NCBI GenBank assembly: GCA_003214525.1
Contig: QCLN01000004.1
Span: 1 to 64,000, forward strand
Length of the DNA: 64,000 bases
Reading direction: 5' to 3'
From: Pelagibacteraceae bacterium AG-414-M23
GTDB lineage: Bacteria > Pseudomonadota > Alphaproteobacteria > Pelagibacterales > Pelagibacteraceae
Part shown: piece after piece, positions 42,878 to 51,588 of the stretch
How the letters are laid out: the number at the start of each line of letters is the position of its first letter
How positions within the stretch are numbered: the stretch's first letter is position 1
Position numbers and translations under genes: made by a program
Notes under the pieces: generated by a model
Seen by the model: the letters and a program-made list of their open reading frames with translations, nothing else
Told to the model about the DNA's origin: nothing
Database searches by the model: none

Positions 42878-43720
42878 ATGAAACTTTTAAGAATTGGAGA
42901 AAAAGGTAAGGAGAAACCTGCAATATTAGATAAAAATAATAAAATTAGAGATTTAAGCTCTCATATTTTGGATTTAAATCCTGAATATTTGAATTTCGAA
43001 ACTTTTTCTAAAATAGAAAAAATTGATTTAGAAAAATTACCTGAAATATCTAAAAATGAAAGATTGGGAGCTTGTATTAACAAACCCGGAAAGTTTGTAG
43101 CTATAGGATTAAACTATTCTGATCATGCAAAAGAAACAGGATTAAAAACACCAACAGAACCAATAGTTTTCATGAAAGCGACAAGTTCTATTTCAGGACC
43201 AAATGATAATATTGAAATGCCAAAAGAATCTAAAAAATTAGATTGGGAGGCTGAACTAGGTTTTGTAATTGGAAAAGAAACTAAAAATATTACTGAGAAA
43301 AATGCTGCAGATCATATTCTAGGATATTGCATTGTAAATGATGTTAGCGAAAGAGAATGGCAAATTGAAAAATTAGGGCAATGGGTAAAAGGAAAATCAG
43401 GAGATACATTTGGTCCAACTGGACCATACTTAGTAACTAAGGATGAAATTCCTGACATTAATAATTTAAATTTAACTTTAGAAGTAAATGAAAAAAAAAT
43501 GCAAAATGGCAATACAAAAAATATGATATTTAATACAAGTTTTATACTTTCATATTTAAGTAAATTTATGTCTTTGCAGCCAGGTGACTTAGTTACCACT
43601 GGTACTCCAGCTGGAGTAGGAATGGGAAGAAAGCCACAAGTATTTTTAAAATCTGGAGACAATATTAAACTGTCAATAGATTGCTTGGGTCAACAAAGCT
43701 CAAAAGTTATATCAATATAG
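42878..43720 (+). CDS. Fumarylacetoacetate hydrolase-family protein
   Basis: A 280-residue FAH-fold enzyme. FVAIGLNYSDHAKETGL is the start of the catalytic domain; DWEAELGFVIGKE contains metal-binding Glu residues, and GYCIVNDVSEREWQ and VTTGTPAGVGMGRKPQVFL complete the motif set. These enzymes hydrolyse, decarboxylate or isomerise 2-keto acids. Following an HpaI-like aldolase, it may prepare a keto-diacid or dehydrate a sugar acid. It abuts the aldolase stop and ends nine bases before ccdA. Confidence 0.88.
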   Translation: MKLLRIGEKGKEKPAILDKNNKIRDLSSHILDLNPEYLNFETFSKIEKIDLEKLPEISKNERLGACINKPGKFVAIGLNYSDHAKETGLKTPTEPIVFMKATSSISGPNDNIEMPKESKKLDWEAELGFVIGKETKNITEKNAADHILGYCIVNDVSEREWQIEKLGQWVKGKSGDTFGPTGPYLVTKDEIPDINNLNLTLEVNEKKMQNGNTKNMIFNTSFILSYLSKFMSLQPGDLVTTGTPAGVGMGRKPQVFLKSGDNIKLSIDCLGQQSSKVISI

Positions 43721-43728
43721 AATTAATT

Positions 43729-44433
43729 ATGACTGAATTATTTATAGCTTTTGGAGCAGGATTAATAAGTTTTTTATCTCCATGTGTATTACCATTAATA
43801 CCAGGTTATATTTCTTACATCTCTGGGACCACATATAACGAACTTTTGGAGACAAAAGTAAAAGTTTATCCATTAATTTTTTTTACACTTGGTTTTTCAA
43901 TTGTATTTATACTATTTGGAGCAGCTGCCACATTTATAGGTCAATTATTCTTAAGTTATTCAAACGAATTAAGAATTATTGCTGGAATAGTAATACTTAT
44001 TTTTTCATTTCATATTTTAGGTTTTTTAAATTTGAAATTTTTTAATTATGAAAAAAGGTTTCAAGTTTCTAATAATAATAATTTTTTTGGTCCTATAGTA
44101 TTAGGAATGGCTTTTGGTTTTGGTTGGACACCGTGTATTGGTCCAATTTTAGGATCCATACTAGTTTTAGCTACTACAGAAGAATCTTTATCGAAAGGCA
44201 TAATCCTTTTAACTTTTTATTCATTAGGATTAGCAATTCCTTTTATCATTTCAGGTTTGCTTATACAAAAATTTATTAATGTATCAAAAAAATTAAAATC
44301 AAAAATGAAACTTGTAGTAAACATTAGTGGATATTTTTTGTTAGTAACTGGGATTTTGATTTTAACTAATCAGTTACAGACTTTAGGTTTTTATTTAATT
44401 GAATATTTTCCTATTTTACAAAAACTTGGTTGA
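43729..44433 (+). CDS. ccdA: CcdA-type thiol-disulfide membrane protein
   Basis: Six-helix inner-membrane protein of 234 residues from the ATG at 43729; a longer TTG start at 43681 would overlap the FAH gene. The two redox cysteines are in SFLSPCVLPLIPGYISYISG and FGWTPCIGPILGSIL. CcdA carries electrons from thioredoxin to the periplasm for cytochrome c maturation. Its 3' end meets the convergent DMT gene with no spacer. Confidence 0.93.
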   Translation: MTELFIAFGAGLISFLSPCVLPLIPGYISYISGTTYNELLETKVKVYPLIFFTLGFSIVFILFGAAATFIGQLFLSYSNELRIIAGIVILIFSFHILGFLNLKFFNYEKRFQVSNNNNFFGPIVLGMAFGFGWTPCIGPILGSILVLATTEESLSKGIILLTFYSLGLAIPFIISGLLIQKFINVSKKLKSKMKLVVNISGYFLLVTGILILTNQLQTLGFYLIEYFPILQKLG

Positions 44434-45294
44434 TTATTTTTTATCCGGCTTAGTAAATACTATCAACATTACTCCGATAATAATCACAGCTCCTCCAATA
44501 AATAATTCTTTAGTTGGTTCTTCTCCTAAAAGAAAAATTGCAGCTAACAGTCCAGTTGGAGGTATACCCATGGTGACTATAGGTAATACTTTGTATAAGG
44601 GGTTATTTTTTAAAACATAATAGAAGCAACCGTATGTTATTGGTTGCATAATAAATCCTAAATAAATTGCAATCATCCAACTTTCAAAAGGAGCATTCTT
44701 AAAGTAGTTAATTGTATTACCGTCAAATATAGCTGAAAGACCTATTAATATTGGGCCAGAAAAAAAACCTAGCCAAGCAACTAGAGCTAAAGGATTTAAT
44801 TCTTTACTTAATGGTTTTACTAGAACTTGTCCTAGAGCCCAAACGCCTGATCCTATAATTACTAAAGTTACACCAAAAAATTTTCCATCTAAATTAGGTG
44901 AGCCGGTTAAAATATAAACACCAACGAAGGCAACACTTATTCCTATCAAAGCTCTTACAGTTGGTTTTTCTTTAAGCAAAAAATAAGCAAAAACCACTCC
45001 AAAAGGAACTTCTGTTTGAACAAGCAACACGGCGGCTGATGCATCTATTAAACTTAAACCGGTATAAGTAATACTGTACTGCAAAGTATTTGCTATTAAA
45101 GATACAATAAATATTTTTTTAAGAAAGCCTCTAGGTATTGGAAACCACCATATTAAAAGTGATGCCACAAAAGTAAATCTTAAACCCATTAATAAAAATG
45201 GGGGCAAGTGCTCCATCGCTGGTTTGGCTATAACAAAACCAAATCCTAAAAAAATTGGAACCAGCGCCGCTATTAAGGAGTCGCGAAGGGTCAA
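44434..45294 (-). CDS. DMT-superfamily (EamA) transporter
   Basis: A 286-residue drug/metabolite exporter with ten predicted helices and two EamA repeats; SIDASAAVLLVQTEVPFGVVF-type sequence (read as GLSLIDASAAVLLVQTEVPF) and LKEKPTVRALIGISVAFVGV lie in the first half, LGEEPTKELFIGGAVIIIG in the second. The start is TTG overlapping the GBBH-like stop (TTGA), so the two are coupled. The exported substance is unknown; the partnership with a betaine-type oxygenase is suggestive only. Confidence 0.85.
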   Translation of the reverse strand: MTLRDSLIAALVPIFLGFGFVIAKPAMEHLPPFLLMGLRFTFVASLLIWWFPIPRGFLKKIFIVSLIANTLQYSITYTGLSLIDASAAVLLVQTEVPFGVVFAYFLLKEKPTVRALIGISVAFVGVYILTGSPNLDGKFFGVTLVIIGSGVWALGQVLVKPLSKELNPLALVAWLGFFSGPILIGLSAIFDGNTINYFKNAPFESWMIAIYLGFIMQPITYGCFYYVLKNNPLYKVLPIVTMGIPPTGLLAAIFLLGEEPTKELFIGGAVIIIGVMLIVFTKPDKK

Positions 45295-46394
45295 ATTTTG
45301 AATTTTCTTTTTAAATGTCTTAATTTACCTTCAGTACTATCGAAATCTATATAACAACCTTGTAGAAATCTTTTTCCTTCGCTTGGATCAAATTTTGTTC
45401 TTCCATGTAAAATTCTATAATTATCCATCATCATGAGATCCTTTGAAGTTAATTTAAATTCTATTCTATTGTATTTAGAGTTATATAAATCAGACAATTT
45501 TTTTCTAGATTTATAATATAAATCTAATTTATTTTTTTCTAGCATTGGCACATAATCCAGCCTTGGGCTGAATCTTACTTGTTTAAACTCTTTGTTTTCA
45601 TCCAAATGAATTAATTCTGACCAATCTTCTAATACCACGCTTTTATCAGTAAATTTAAATCTGACTTTTACTTCAGAAAGAATTTTATATGCTTCTGGAT
45701 CTTTTTTTTTAAGATTTTCTGTAACTGTATAACCATCAACAAGTGTTGAAAGACCACCGCTAACCTCATTTTCGATACAATGTAATAACTGTATACAAGG
45801 AACTGGATTTCTATAAGGGTTATCAGTATGCGGGCTTAAGTGTAAAGTAGTATAAGCTAAATCGTTTGGATTTGACTTAGATTTAACATTAAAATGTTCA
45901 CCAAAATTAGTTCTTCTTACGCTACCAATAGAGTTAGCAAATTTAACAATATAATTATTCTCTGTAGGAACATTTTTTATAATAACAAAACCATATTCAT
46001 AAAAAGATATTAATAAATCATGCATTTCTTTTGATTCATAAAAATCCTCTTTATATGTAAAATTTTTTATATTTTTTAATGATGAATCCCATTTTTTTTT
46101 AGTAATTGATTTTATTACTGTATCTTTATTTGAAAATTCAAATTCAAGTTTATCTATATTCAGTTTAGAGCTAACACCATCGTTAAAATCGACTTGAAGA
46201 AAACCATTTTTAATTTCTGCTTTTTTTATAATTATTTCGCCATTCATTGTTGAAGGGTCAAATAATCTTTGTTGTGTACCTTTATCTAAAAACTCATCAC
46301 CATCCACTCTTTCTCTAAGCCAGAAAGGATGTATTTCTTGAACAGATTTTCCGTTCTTAAAAAAAATTTTATTTTCACTTAGTTCAATTTTCAT
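45291..46394 (-). CDS. Gamma-butyrobetaine hydroxylase-like 2OG oxygenase
   Basis: A 367-residue TauD/GBBH-fold Fe(II)/2OG oxygenase. The N-terminal DUF971-like zinc domain region begins IHPFWLRERVDGDEFLDKGT. The metal site is LHLSPHTDNPYRNPVPCIQL (HxD) and DNYRILHGRTKFD (His), with RFLQGCYIDFD containing the 2OG arginine. CIENEVSGGLSTLVDGYTV matches gamma-butyrobetaine dioxygenases, which make L-carnitine. A related trimethyllysine or other betaine hydroxylase cannot be excluded. An L-carnitine-dehydrogenase-like gene is 8 kb away. It is coupled to a DMT exporter. Confidence 0.8.
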   Translation of the reverse strand: MKIELSENKIFFKNGKSVQEIHPFWLRERVDGDEFLDKGTQQRLFDPSTMNGEIIIKKAEIKNGFLQVDFNDGVSSKLNIDKLEFEFSNKDTVIKSITKKKWDSSLKNIKNFTYKEDFYESKEMHDLLISFYEYGFVIIKNVPTENNYIVKFANSIGSVRRTNFGEHFNVKSKSNPNDLAYTTLHLSPHTDNPYRNPVPCIQLLHCIENEVSGGLSTLVDGYTVTENLKKKDPEAYKILSEVKVRFKFTDKSVVLEDWSELIHLDENKEFKQVRFSPRLDYVPMLEKNKLDLYYKSRKKLSDLYNSKYNRIEFKLTSKDLMMMDNYRILHGRTKFDPSEGKRFLQGCYIDFDSTEGKLRHLKRKFKI

Positions 46395-46462
46395 AAGCTT
46401 TTTCGAGGATTATTTAAAATTTAGCTTTAATCAAGATAAATAAAATAGTATGTGATCATTTA

Positions 46463-47266
46463 ATGTCTGAATTAAATCTTAAAAACATCAGAGTTTTTGC
46501 TAACTTTTTAAACCGATTAGCTAAAGATATGACAAGGTTCTATTACTCCAAACTTAACAAACCTTTCAAAGTTGATAATAAATTAAAAGGTAAAGGATAC
46601 GATCCGGTTACTACAGCTGACAAAGCTTTTGAAAAATTTATAAGATCTAAAATTAAAAAGAAATTTCCAACCCATGAAATTATTGGTGAAGAGTTTGGTT
46701 ATAAAAAAACTAAAAGTGATTTTGCATGGATCATCGATCCTATAGATGGAACAAGATCGTTTGTAGTTGGTAACCCAACTTGGAGTAATTTAATTTCATT
46801 AAACTTTAAAGGCAATCCAATTGTCGGTTTGGCTAATTTTCCAAAACTAAACAAATATTATTTAAATACTTCAAAAAAAACAGCTTATGTAATAGAAAAA
46901 GGAAAAAAAAGAAAACTATCAGTTAATAAAAAAGCAAGTTTTAGTAATGTGAAAGTTTCAGGAGCTTTTCACGGTTGGTTATCTCTAAAAAAACAAAGTA
47001 AAATTCCTAAGCTTTTAAAACTTATGCAGTTTCCATGTACCGATGCTTTAAGTTATGCACATCTATGTGAAGGTAAAATTGATGTCGTTATGCAATGTCA
47101 AAATAAAATATGGGACATTCATCCACTAATTCCAATCATAAAAGCATCAGGTGGAATTGCCACAACTTGGAAAAATGAAAGTGCAAATAAAGCTGGCAAT
47201 GTTTTAATTTCTGCTAACAAATTTATTCATAAAAAAATATTAAAACTCCTAAAACCAGCGCTTTAA
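46463..47266 (+). CDS. Inositol-monophosphatase-family phosphatase
   Basis: A 267-residue Mg-dependent sugar phosphatase. GEEFGYKKTKSDFAWIIDPIDGTRSFVVGNP-type blocks are present as IIGEEFGY and DPIDGTRSFVVGNPTW. IWDIHPLIPIIKASGG is the C-terminal motif. VTTADKAFEKFIRSKI supplies further metal ligands. The VVGNPTWSNLISLN sequence is typical of histidinol-phosphatase (HisN) subtypes. Divergent from the GBBH-like gene. Inositol- or histidinol-phosphatase are both possible. Confidence 0.85.
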   Translation: MSELNLKNIRVFANFLNRLAKDMTRFYYSKLNKPFKVDNKLKGKGYDPVTTADKAFEKFIRSKIKKKFPTHEIIGEEFGYKKTKSDFAWIIDPIDGTRSFVVGNPTWSNLISLNFKGNPIVGLANFPKLNKYYLNTSKKTAYVIEKGKKRKLSVNKKASFSNVKVSGAFHGWLSLKKQSKIPKLLKLMQFPCTDALSYAHLCEGKIDVVMQCQNKIWDIHPLIPIIKASGGIATTWKNESANKAGNVLISANKFIHKKILKLLKPAL

Positions 47267-47281
47267 ATATACAATTTTATT

Positions 47282-48004
47282 ATGAGAGTATTAATTCTAC
47301 AGCATATCAAAATAGAAGATCCTGGTTTTATAAAAGATTTAATGATCAAGGATGGAGTTGAGCTAACAACAATAGAATTAGACGAAGGTGAAAATATTCC
47401 AACTGACTTATCAAAATTTGATGCAATGTTTTGTATGGGTGGACCGATGGATACATGGATGGAAAAAGAACATCCCTGGTTAGTTGACGAGAAAAAAGCA
47501 ATAAAAGAATTTGTTGTTAATTTAAAAAAACCCTATTTAGGATTTTGTTTGGGCTGTCAATTGTTAGGAGAAGTTACAGGAGGCAAGGTAGTTAAATCGA
47601 AAAATCCAGAAATCGGAATGTTAAATATAAATTTTTCTGAAAATAAAAAAAACGATTTATTGTTTTCTAAATTTCCAGATAAAATTACATCTCTTCAATG
47701 GCACTCTTATGAAGTTCAAGATCTAGAAAAAAATAAAAACATAACTTTAATAGCTTCATCACCAGAAACAAAATATCAAATATTTAAGTACAAAGAACAT
47801 GCTTACGGGATTCAATTTCATATAGAGGTTAAAAAAACAACTGTTGGCGAGTGGGGGTGTGTTCCCGAATATAAGTCTGCTTTAGAAAAACAACTAGGAG
47901 ATGGTGCATTAGATAGATTTGATAAGGATTCTCAAAAACATATGCCTAGCATGAACGAGTATTCTAAAATTTTATACGAAAATTTCAAAAAATTGGTGCA
48001 ATAA
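47282..48004 (+). CDS. Class I glutamine amidotransferase-like protein
   Basis: A 240-residue stand-alone GATase1 protein like the one at 6860. MFCMGGPMDTWMEKEHPWL is the oxyanion region, YLGFCLGCQLLGEVTGG holds the nucleophile Cys and YGIQFHIEVKKT the His-Glu pair. So the triad is complete. This branch is often annotated as GMP-synthase-like but lacks the synthetase domain. It follows the IMPase-like gene after 15 bases and precedes dppA by 62 bases. Confidence 0.78.
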   Translation: MRVLILQHIKIEDPGFIKDLMIKDGVELTTIELDEGENIPTDLSKFDAMFCMGGPMDTWMEKEHPWLVDEKKAIKEFVVNLKKPYLGFCLGCQLLGEVTGGKVVKSKNPEIGMLNINFSENKKNDLLFSKFPDKITSLQWHSYEVQDLEKNKNITLIASSPETKYQIFKYKEHAYGIQFHIEVKKTTVGEWGCVPEYKSALEKQLGDGALDRFDKDSQKHMPSMNEYSKILYENFKKLVQ

Positions 48005-48066
48005 TTCTTCTTTTGTTTCCCTGATTATTAAGTTAGATTTTTATAAAAAATAATTAGGAGGGGAAA

Positions 48067-49626
48067 ATGAAACCTAAAAATTTGCTAAGAATTTTAATGG
48101 CATTTTTATTTGTTTTTGCATCTACACAATCTTTTGCAAAAACCATCAAATGGTCAATGCAAGGGGATAGTTTAACACTAGATCCTCATGCACAAAATGA
48201 AGGTCCAACTACTATGGTATCAAGACAAATTTATGAAGCTCTTGTTACTAGAGGTTTGGACATGTCAATTGGACCTCAGTTAGCAACAGAGTGGAAGACA
48301 ACTAGCCCAACAACTTGGGTTTTTACTTTAAGAGAAGATGTTATTTTTCATGACGGAACACCAATGACATCAGAAGATGTTGTATTTAGCTTATTAAGAG
48401 CTCAACAACCAACATCAGACTTTAAAGAATATATTAGCACCGTTACATCTGTAAGAGCACTTGGTAATTACACAGTTCAAATTAAAACTAAAGCACCAAA
48501 TCCAATTCTTTTGAACCAATTATCGAATATATTTGTAATGTCTAAAAAATGGGCAACTGATAATTTTGCGATCGTTCCACAGAACTGGGATGCTGGACAA
48601 GAAACATTTTCAGCAACTAATGCAATGGGAACAGGTCCATTTAAAATCACTTTAAGAGAACCTAATACAAAAACTGTTTTTAAAAAGAATGGTAAATGGT
48701 GGGGAAATGTTGAACATAACATAACTCAAATTCATTTACTTCCAATTAAAAACGCTGCGACTAGAGTTGCTGCTTTATTATCTGGAGAAATAGATATAGT
48801 TACAGATGCACCAGTTCAAGACTTGGCGCGTATCAAAAGTTCTGCAGGACATAAAGTAGAAAGCACTCCACAGATGCGGACAATTTTTCTTGGAATGGAC
48901 CAAGCTGCTGACCAATTAAGAACGGGTAACACTGGCGATAATCCATTTAAAAAAAAAGAGGTTAGACAAGCTCTTTACCAAGCTATCGATATAGAAGCTA
49001 TTAAGAAAAAAGTTATGAGAGGGTTGAGTGAACCAGCGGGTATTATTACTTTCCCAGGAGTTACAGGTTACACCAAAGCACTTGACAAAAGATTGCCTTA
49101 CGATGTTAATGCTGCAAAACAATTGCTAGCAGACGCAGGTTATCCTGATGGTTTCGAAGTTGAACTTAGATGTCCAAATGATAGATATGTAAATGATGAA
49201 GCAATTTGCACAGCTGTTGTAGGAATGCTAGGTAAAATTGGCGTTAAAGTAAATCTATTTGCTCAAACTAAAAGCAAACACTTCAAAGAACTTAAAGATA
49301 ACCAAGGGGACTTTTATATGTTAGGTTGGGGTGTTCCTACTTTAGATAGTCACTATGTATTTCATTACTTATACGAGTCTGGCGCAAGCTGGAACAAGGT
49401 TAACTTTAGCGATGCTGAAGTTGATGCTGCAATTAGAGTAATGGAAGGTGAGGTTGATCTAGATAAAAGAAATGCTGCAATAGCGAAAGCTTGGAAAATT
49501 GTAAGAGATAACATTGCTTATCTGCCACTACATCACCAAGTAATTTCTTGGGCATCAAAATCAAATGTTGATGTTCCTATAAGACCGAATAATGAACCAT
49601 TATTCCGTTTTTCTAGAGTAAATTAA
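48067..49626 (+). CDS. dppA: Dipeptide/oligopeptide-type substrate-binding protein
   Basis: A 519-residue SBP_bac_5 family periplasmic protein. The signal peptide ends near residue 25 (FASTQSFA). SLTLDPHAQNEGPTTMVSRQ, PTTWVFTLREDVIFHDGTP and AMGTGPFKITLREPNT are the family blocks; TLDSHYVFHYLYESGASWN lies in the C-terminal lobe. A strong ribosome site (AGGAGG) precedes the start. A hairpin follows, before the permease. Ligands in this family vary from peptides to opines and glutathione, so the name is generic. Confidence 0.92.
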   Translation: MKPKNLLRILMAFLFVFASTQSFAKTIKWSMQGDSLTLDPHAQNEGPTTMVSRQIYEALVTRGLDMSIGPQLATEWKTTSPTTWVFTLREDVIFHDGTPMTSEDVVFSLLRAQQPTSDFKEYISTVTSVRALGNYTVQIKTKAPNPILLNQLSNIFVMSKKWATDNFAIVPQNWDAGQETFSATNAMGTGPFKITLREPNTKTVFKKNGKWWGNVEHNITQIHLLPIKNAATRVAALLSGEIDIVTDAPVQDLARIKSSAGHKVESTPQMRTIFLGMDQAADQLRTGNTGDNPFKKKEVRQALYQAIDIEAIKKKVMRGLSEPAGIITFPGVTGYTKALDKRLPYDVNAAKQLLADAGYPDGFEVELRCPNDRYVNDEAICTAVVGMLGKIGVKVNLFAQTKSKHFKELKDNQGDFYMLGWGVPTLDSHYVFHYLYESGASWNKVNFSDAEVDAAIRVMEGEVDLDKRNAAIAKAWKIVRDNIAYLPLHHQVISWASKSNVDVPIRPNNEPLFRFSRVN

Positions 49627-49635
49627 ATTAATTTT

Positions 49636-49669
49636 TTACAAGCCCTTTTTTAAATAAAAGGGCTTGTAA
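49636..49669 (+). terminator. Hairpin between dppA and dppB
   Basis: Fourteen-base perfect arms, TTACAAGCCCTTTT at 49636-49649 and its complement at 49656-49669, with a six-base loop. There is no U-run after it. It lies nine bases past the dppA stop and 16 bases before dppB, the usual position for a hairpin that keeps the binding-protein mRNA level above that of the permeases. Confidence 0.7.
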
Positions 49670-49685
49670 TCTAAGATTTCACAAA

Positions 49686-50669
49686 TTGTTAAAGTATTTT
49701 TTTAAACGTCTGTTTCAATCAGTCCTAGTAATGCTGGTTGTTGCTTTTGTCTCTTTTTCACTTTTCACTTTTGTTGGCGATCCAATTAACAATATGGTTG
49801 GAGAAGAAACATCAGATGAAGAAAGAGCAGAACTTAGAGAAACTTTAGGATTAACAGACCCTATACATATTCAATTTTCAAGATTTGTAGTTAATGCATC
49901 AAAAGGTGAGTTTGGAATATCTTATCAATTAAGAAGACCTGTTTCAGAATTAATTTCTGAAAGATTGCCAGCAACAATAGAGCTGGTTTTGGTCTCAGCA
50001 TTAATTGCACTAGTATCAGGAACTTTATTGGGCGTTTATACAGGTATAAATCGAAAAGGTTTTTTAAGTGATGCAATATTAGCTATTTCTTTACTGGGCG
50101 TCTCACTCCCAACATTTGTAATTGGCATATTGTTTATTTATCTATTTGCAGTGATTTTAGGAGTATTACCTTCTTTTGGTAGAGGAGAAGTTGTTAGTCT
50201 CGGTTATTGGTCTACAGGTTTTTTAACTTTATCTGGCTTAAAAGCTATAATTCTTCCCTCTGTAACTCTTAGCCTTTTTCAAATGACTTACATCATTAGA
50301 CTTGTTCGAGCAGAAATGATGGAAATATTACAAACAGACTATATTAAGTTTGCAAGAGCAAGAGGTATAAGTGAAAAAAGTATTCATTATAAACATGCAT
50401 TAAAAAATGGACTAATACCAGTAATTACAATTGCAGGGATAAACATTGGTACATTAATTGCATTTTCAATCATTACAGAAACAGTCTTTCAATGGCCAGG
50501 TATGGGTTTCTTATTTATTCAGGCAGTTCAATTTGTAGATATACCAATTATGTCTGCATACTTAGTCTTTATAGCGTTTGTCTTTGTAATGATAAATTTT
50601 ATAGTTGATATTTTATACTACTTCATTGATCCGAGAATTAGAGTTAAAGCGGAGGCAGTAAGTGGATAG
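49686..50669 (+). CDS. dppB: Dipeptide-type ABC transporter permease
   Basis: A 327-residue DppB-like permease. The start is TTG (MLKYFFKRLFQSVLVMLVV), the typical N-terminus. LRETLGLTDPIHIQFSRFV is the DppB periplasmic segment and DYIKFARARGISEKSIHYKH the EAA loop. FQWPGMGFLFIQAVQFVDIP is at the C-terminal end. It overlaps the next permease gene by eight bases. Confidence 0.95.
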   Translation: MLKYFFKRLFQSVLVMLVVAFVSFSLFTFVGDPINNMVGEETSDEERAELRETLGLTDPIHIQFSRFVVNASKGEFGISYQLRRPVSELISERLPATIELVLVSALIALVSGTLLGVYTGINRKGFLSDAILAISLLGVSLPTFVIGILFIYLFAVILGVLPSFGRGEVVSLGYWSTGFLTLSGLKAIILPSVTLSLFQMTYIIRLVRAEMMEILQTDYIKFARARGISEKSIHYKHALKNGLIPVITIAGINIGTLIAFSIITETVFQWPGMGFLFIQAVQFVDIPIMSAYLVFIAFVFVMINFIVDILYYFIDPRIRVKAEAVSG

Positions 50670-51588
50670 CAAAAATTTAACATTATTTAATAGAATAAAA
50701 GATAGTGATATTTACTTTAGTTTTATAAAATCACCCACGGCTATAATTTCTACTTTTATATTAATTGTAATTTTCTTTTGTTCTTTTTTTGTTGAATTCG
50801 TAACACCATATAATCCTTTTGACCCATCATCACTATCTTTAATGGATGCATTTACCCCACCTTCATGGACAGAAGACGGTCTTGCTAAATTTATTTTAGG
50901 AACTGACGGTCAAGGTAGAGATATGTTGGCAACAATTCTTTATGGATCACGAATTTCATTAATCGTTGGTTTTTCAGCAGTTATATTTGCTTTAGTCTTA
51001 GGAGTAGGACTAGGATTAAGCGCAGGATATTTTGGTGGAAAATATGAAATGATCGTTATGAGATTAACAGATGTGCAGTTAACTGTACCAAGTATTTTAA
51101 TGGCTCTTTTAGTAGATGGAATAGCACGAGGAATTATTTCAAGAGAATTACATGACGAAATGGCAATTTACGTTTTAATTTTTGCAATTGGAATTTCAGA
51201 GTGGCCGCAGTTTGCAAGAGTATCAAGAGCTGCCACTTTGGTTGAAAAAAATAAAGACTATGTTTCTGCTTCAACAATTATTGGTGTTTCAAATTTAATT
51301 ATTATGTTTAAACACATCCTGCCAAATATTTTAAGACCAATTCTAGTAATTGGAACAATAGGGTTAGCTCTTGCAATAATAGCAGAAGCAACGTTAAGTT
51401 TTTTGGGAGTAGGCGTTCCACCAACAACACCTTCATTAGGAACATTAATTAGACTTGGAAATGATTTCTTATTCTCAGGTGAGTGGTGGATAACTTTTTT
51501 TCCAGCAATTTTTTTAGTTATATTAGCATTTTCAATTAACTTATTAGGAGATTGGATGAGAGATACTCTTAATCCAAAATTAAACTAA
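50662..51588 (+). CDS. dppC: Dipeptide-type ABC transporter permease
   Basis: A 308-residue DppC-like permease with a GTG start overlapping dppB. FILGTDGQGRDMLATILYGSR is the family signature; DYVSASTIIGVSNLIIMFKHIL holds the EAA loop, and ATLSFLGVGVPPTTPSLGTL the last helices. Its stop overlaps the ATPase start by one base. Confidence 0.95.
   Translation: MDSKNLTLFNRIKDSDIYFSFIKSPTAIISTFILIVIFFCSFFVEFVTPYNPFDPSSLSLMDAFTPPSWTEDGLAKFILGTDGQGRDMLATILYGSRISLIVGFSAVIFALVLGVGLGLSAGYFGGKYEMIVMRLTDVQLTVPSILMALLVDGIARGIISRELHDEMAIYVLIFAIGISEWPQFARVSRAATLVEKNKDYVSASTIIGVSNLIIMFKHILPNILRPILVIGTIGLALAIIAEATLSFLGVGVPPTTPSLGTLIRLGNDFLFSGEWWITFFPAIFLVILAFSINLLGDWMRDTLNPKLN

Noticed and set aside
43312-43662. 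116-residue frame opposite the FAH gene
   Set aside because: It is antisense to a conserved enzyme and shows no domain pattern.
48001-48066. Small RNA or tRNA in the gap before dppA
   Set aside because: The gap is only 62 bases, with no cloverleaf or strong stem; only the AGGAGG ribosome site is evident.
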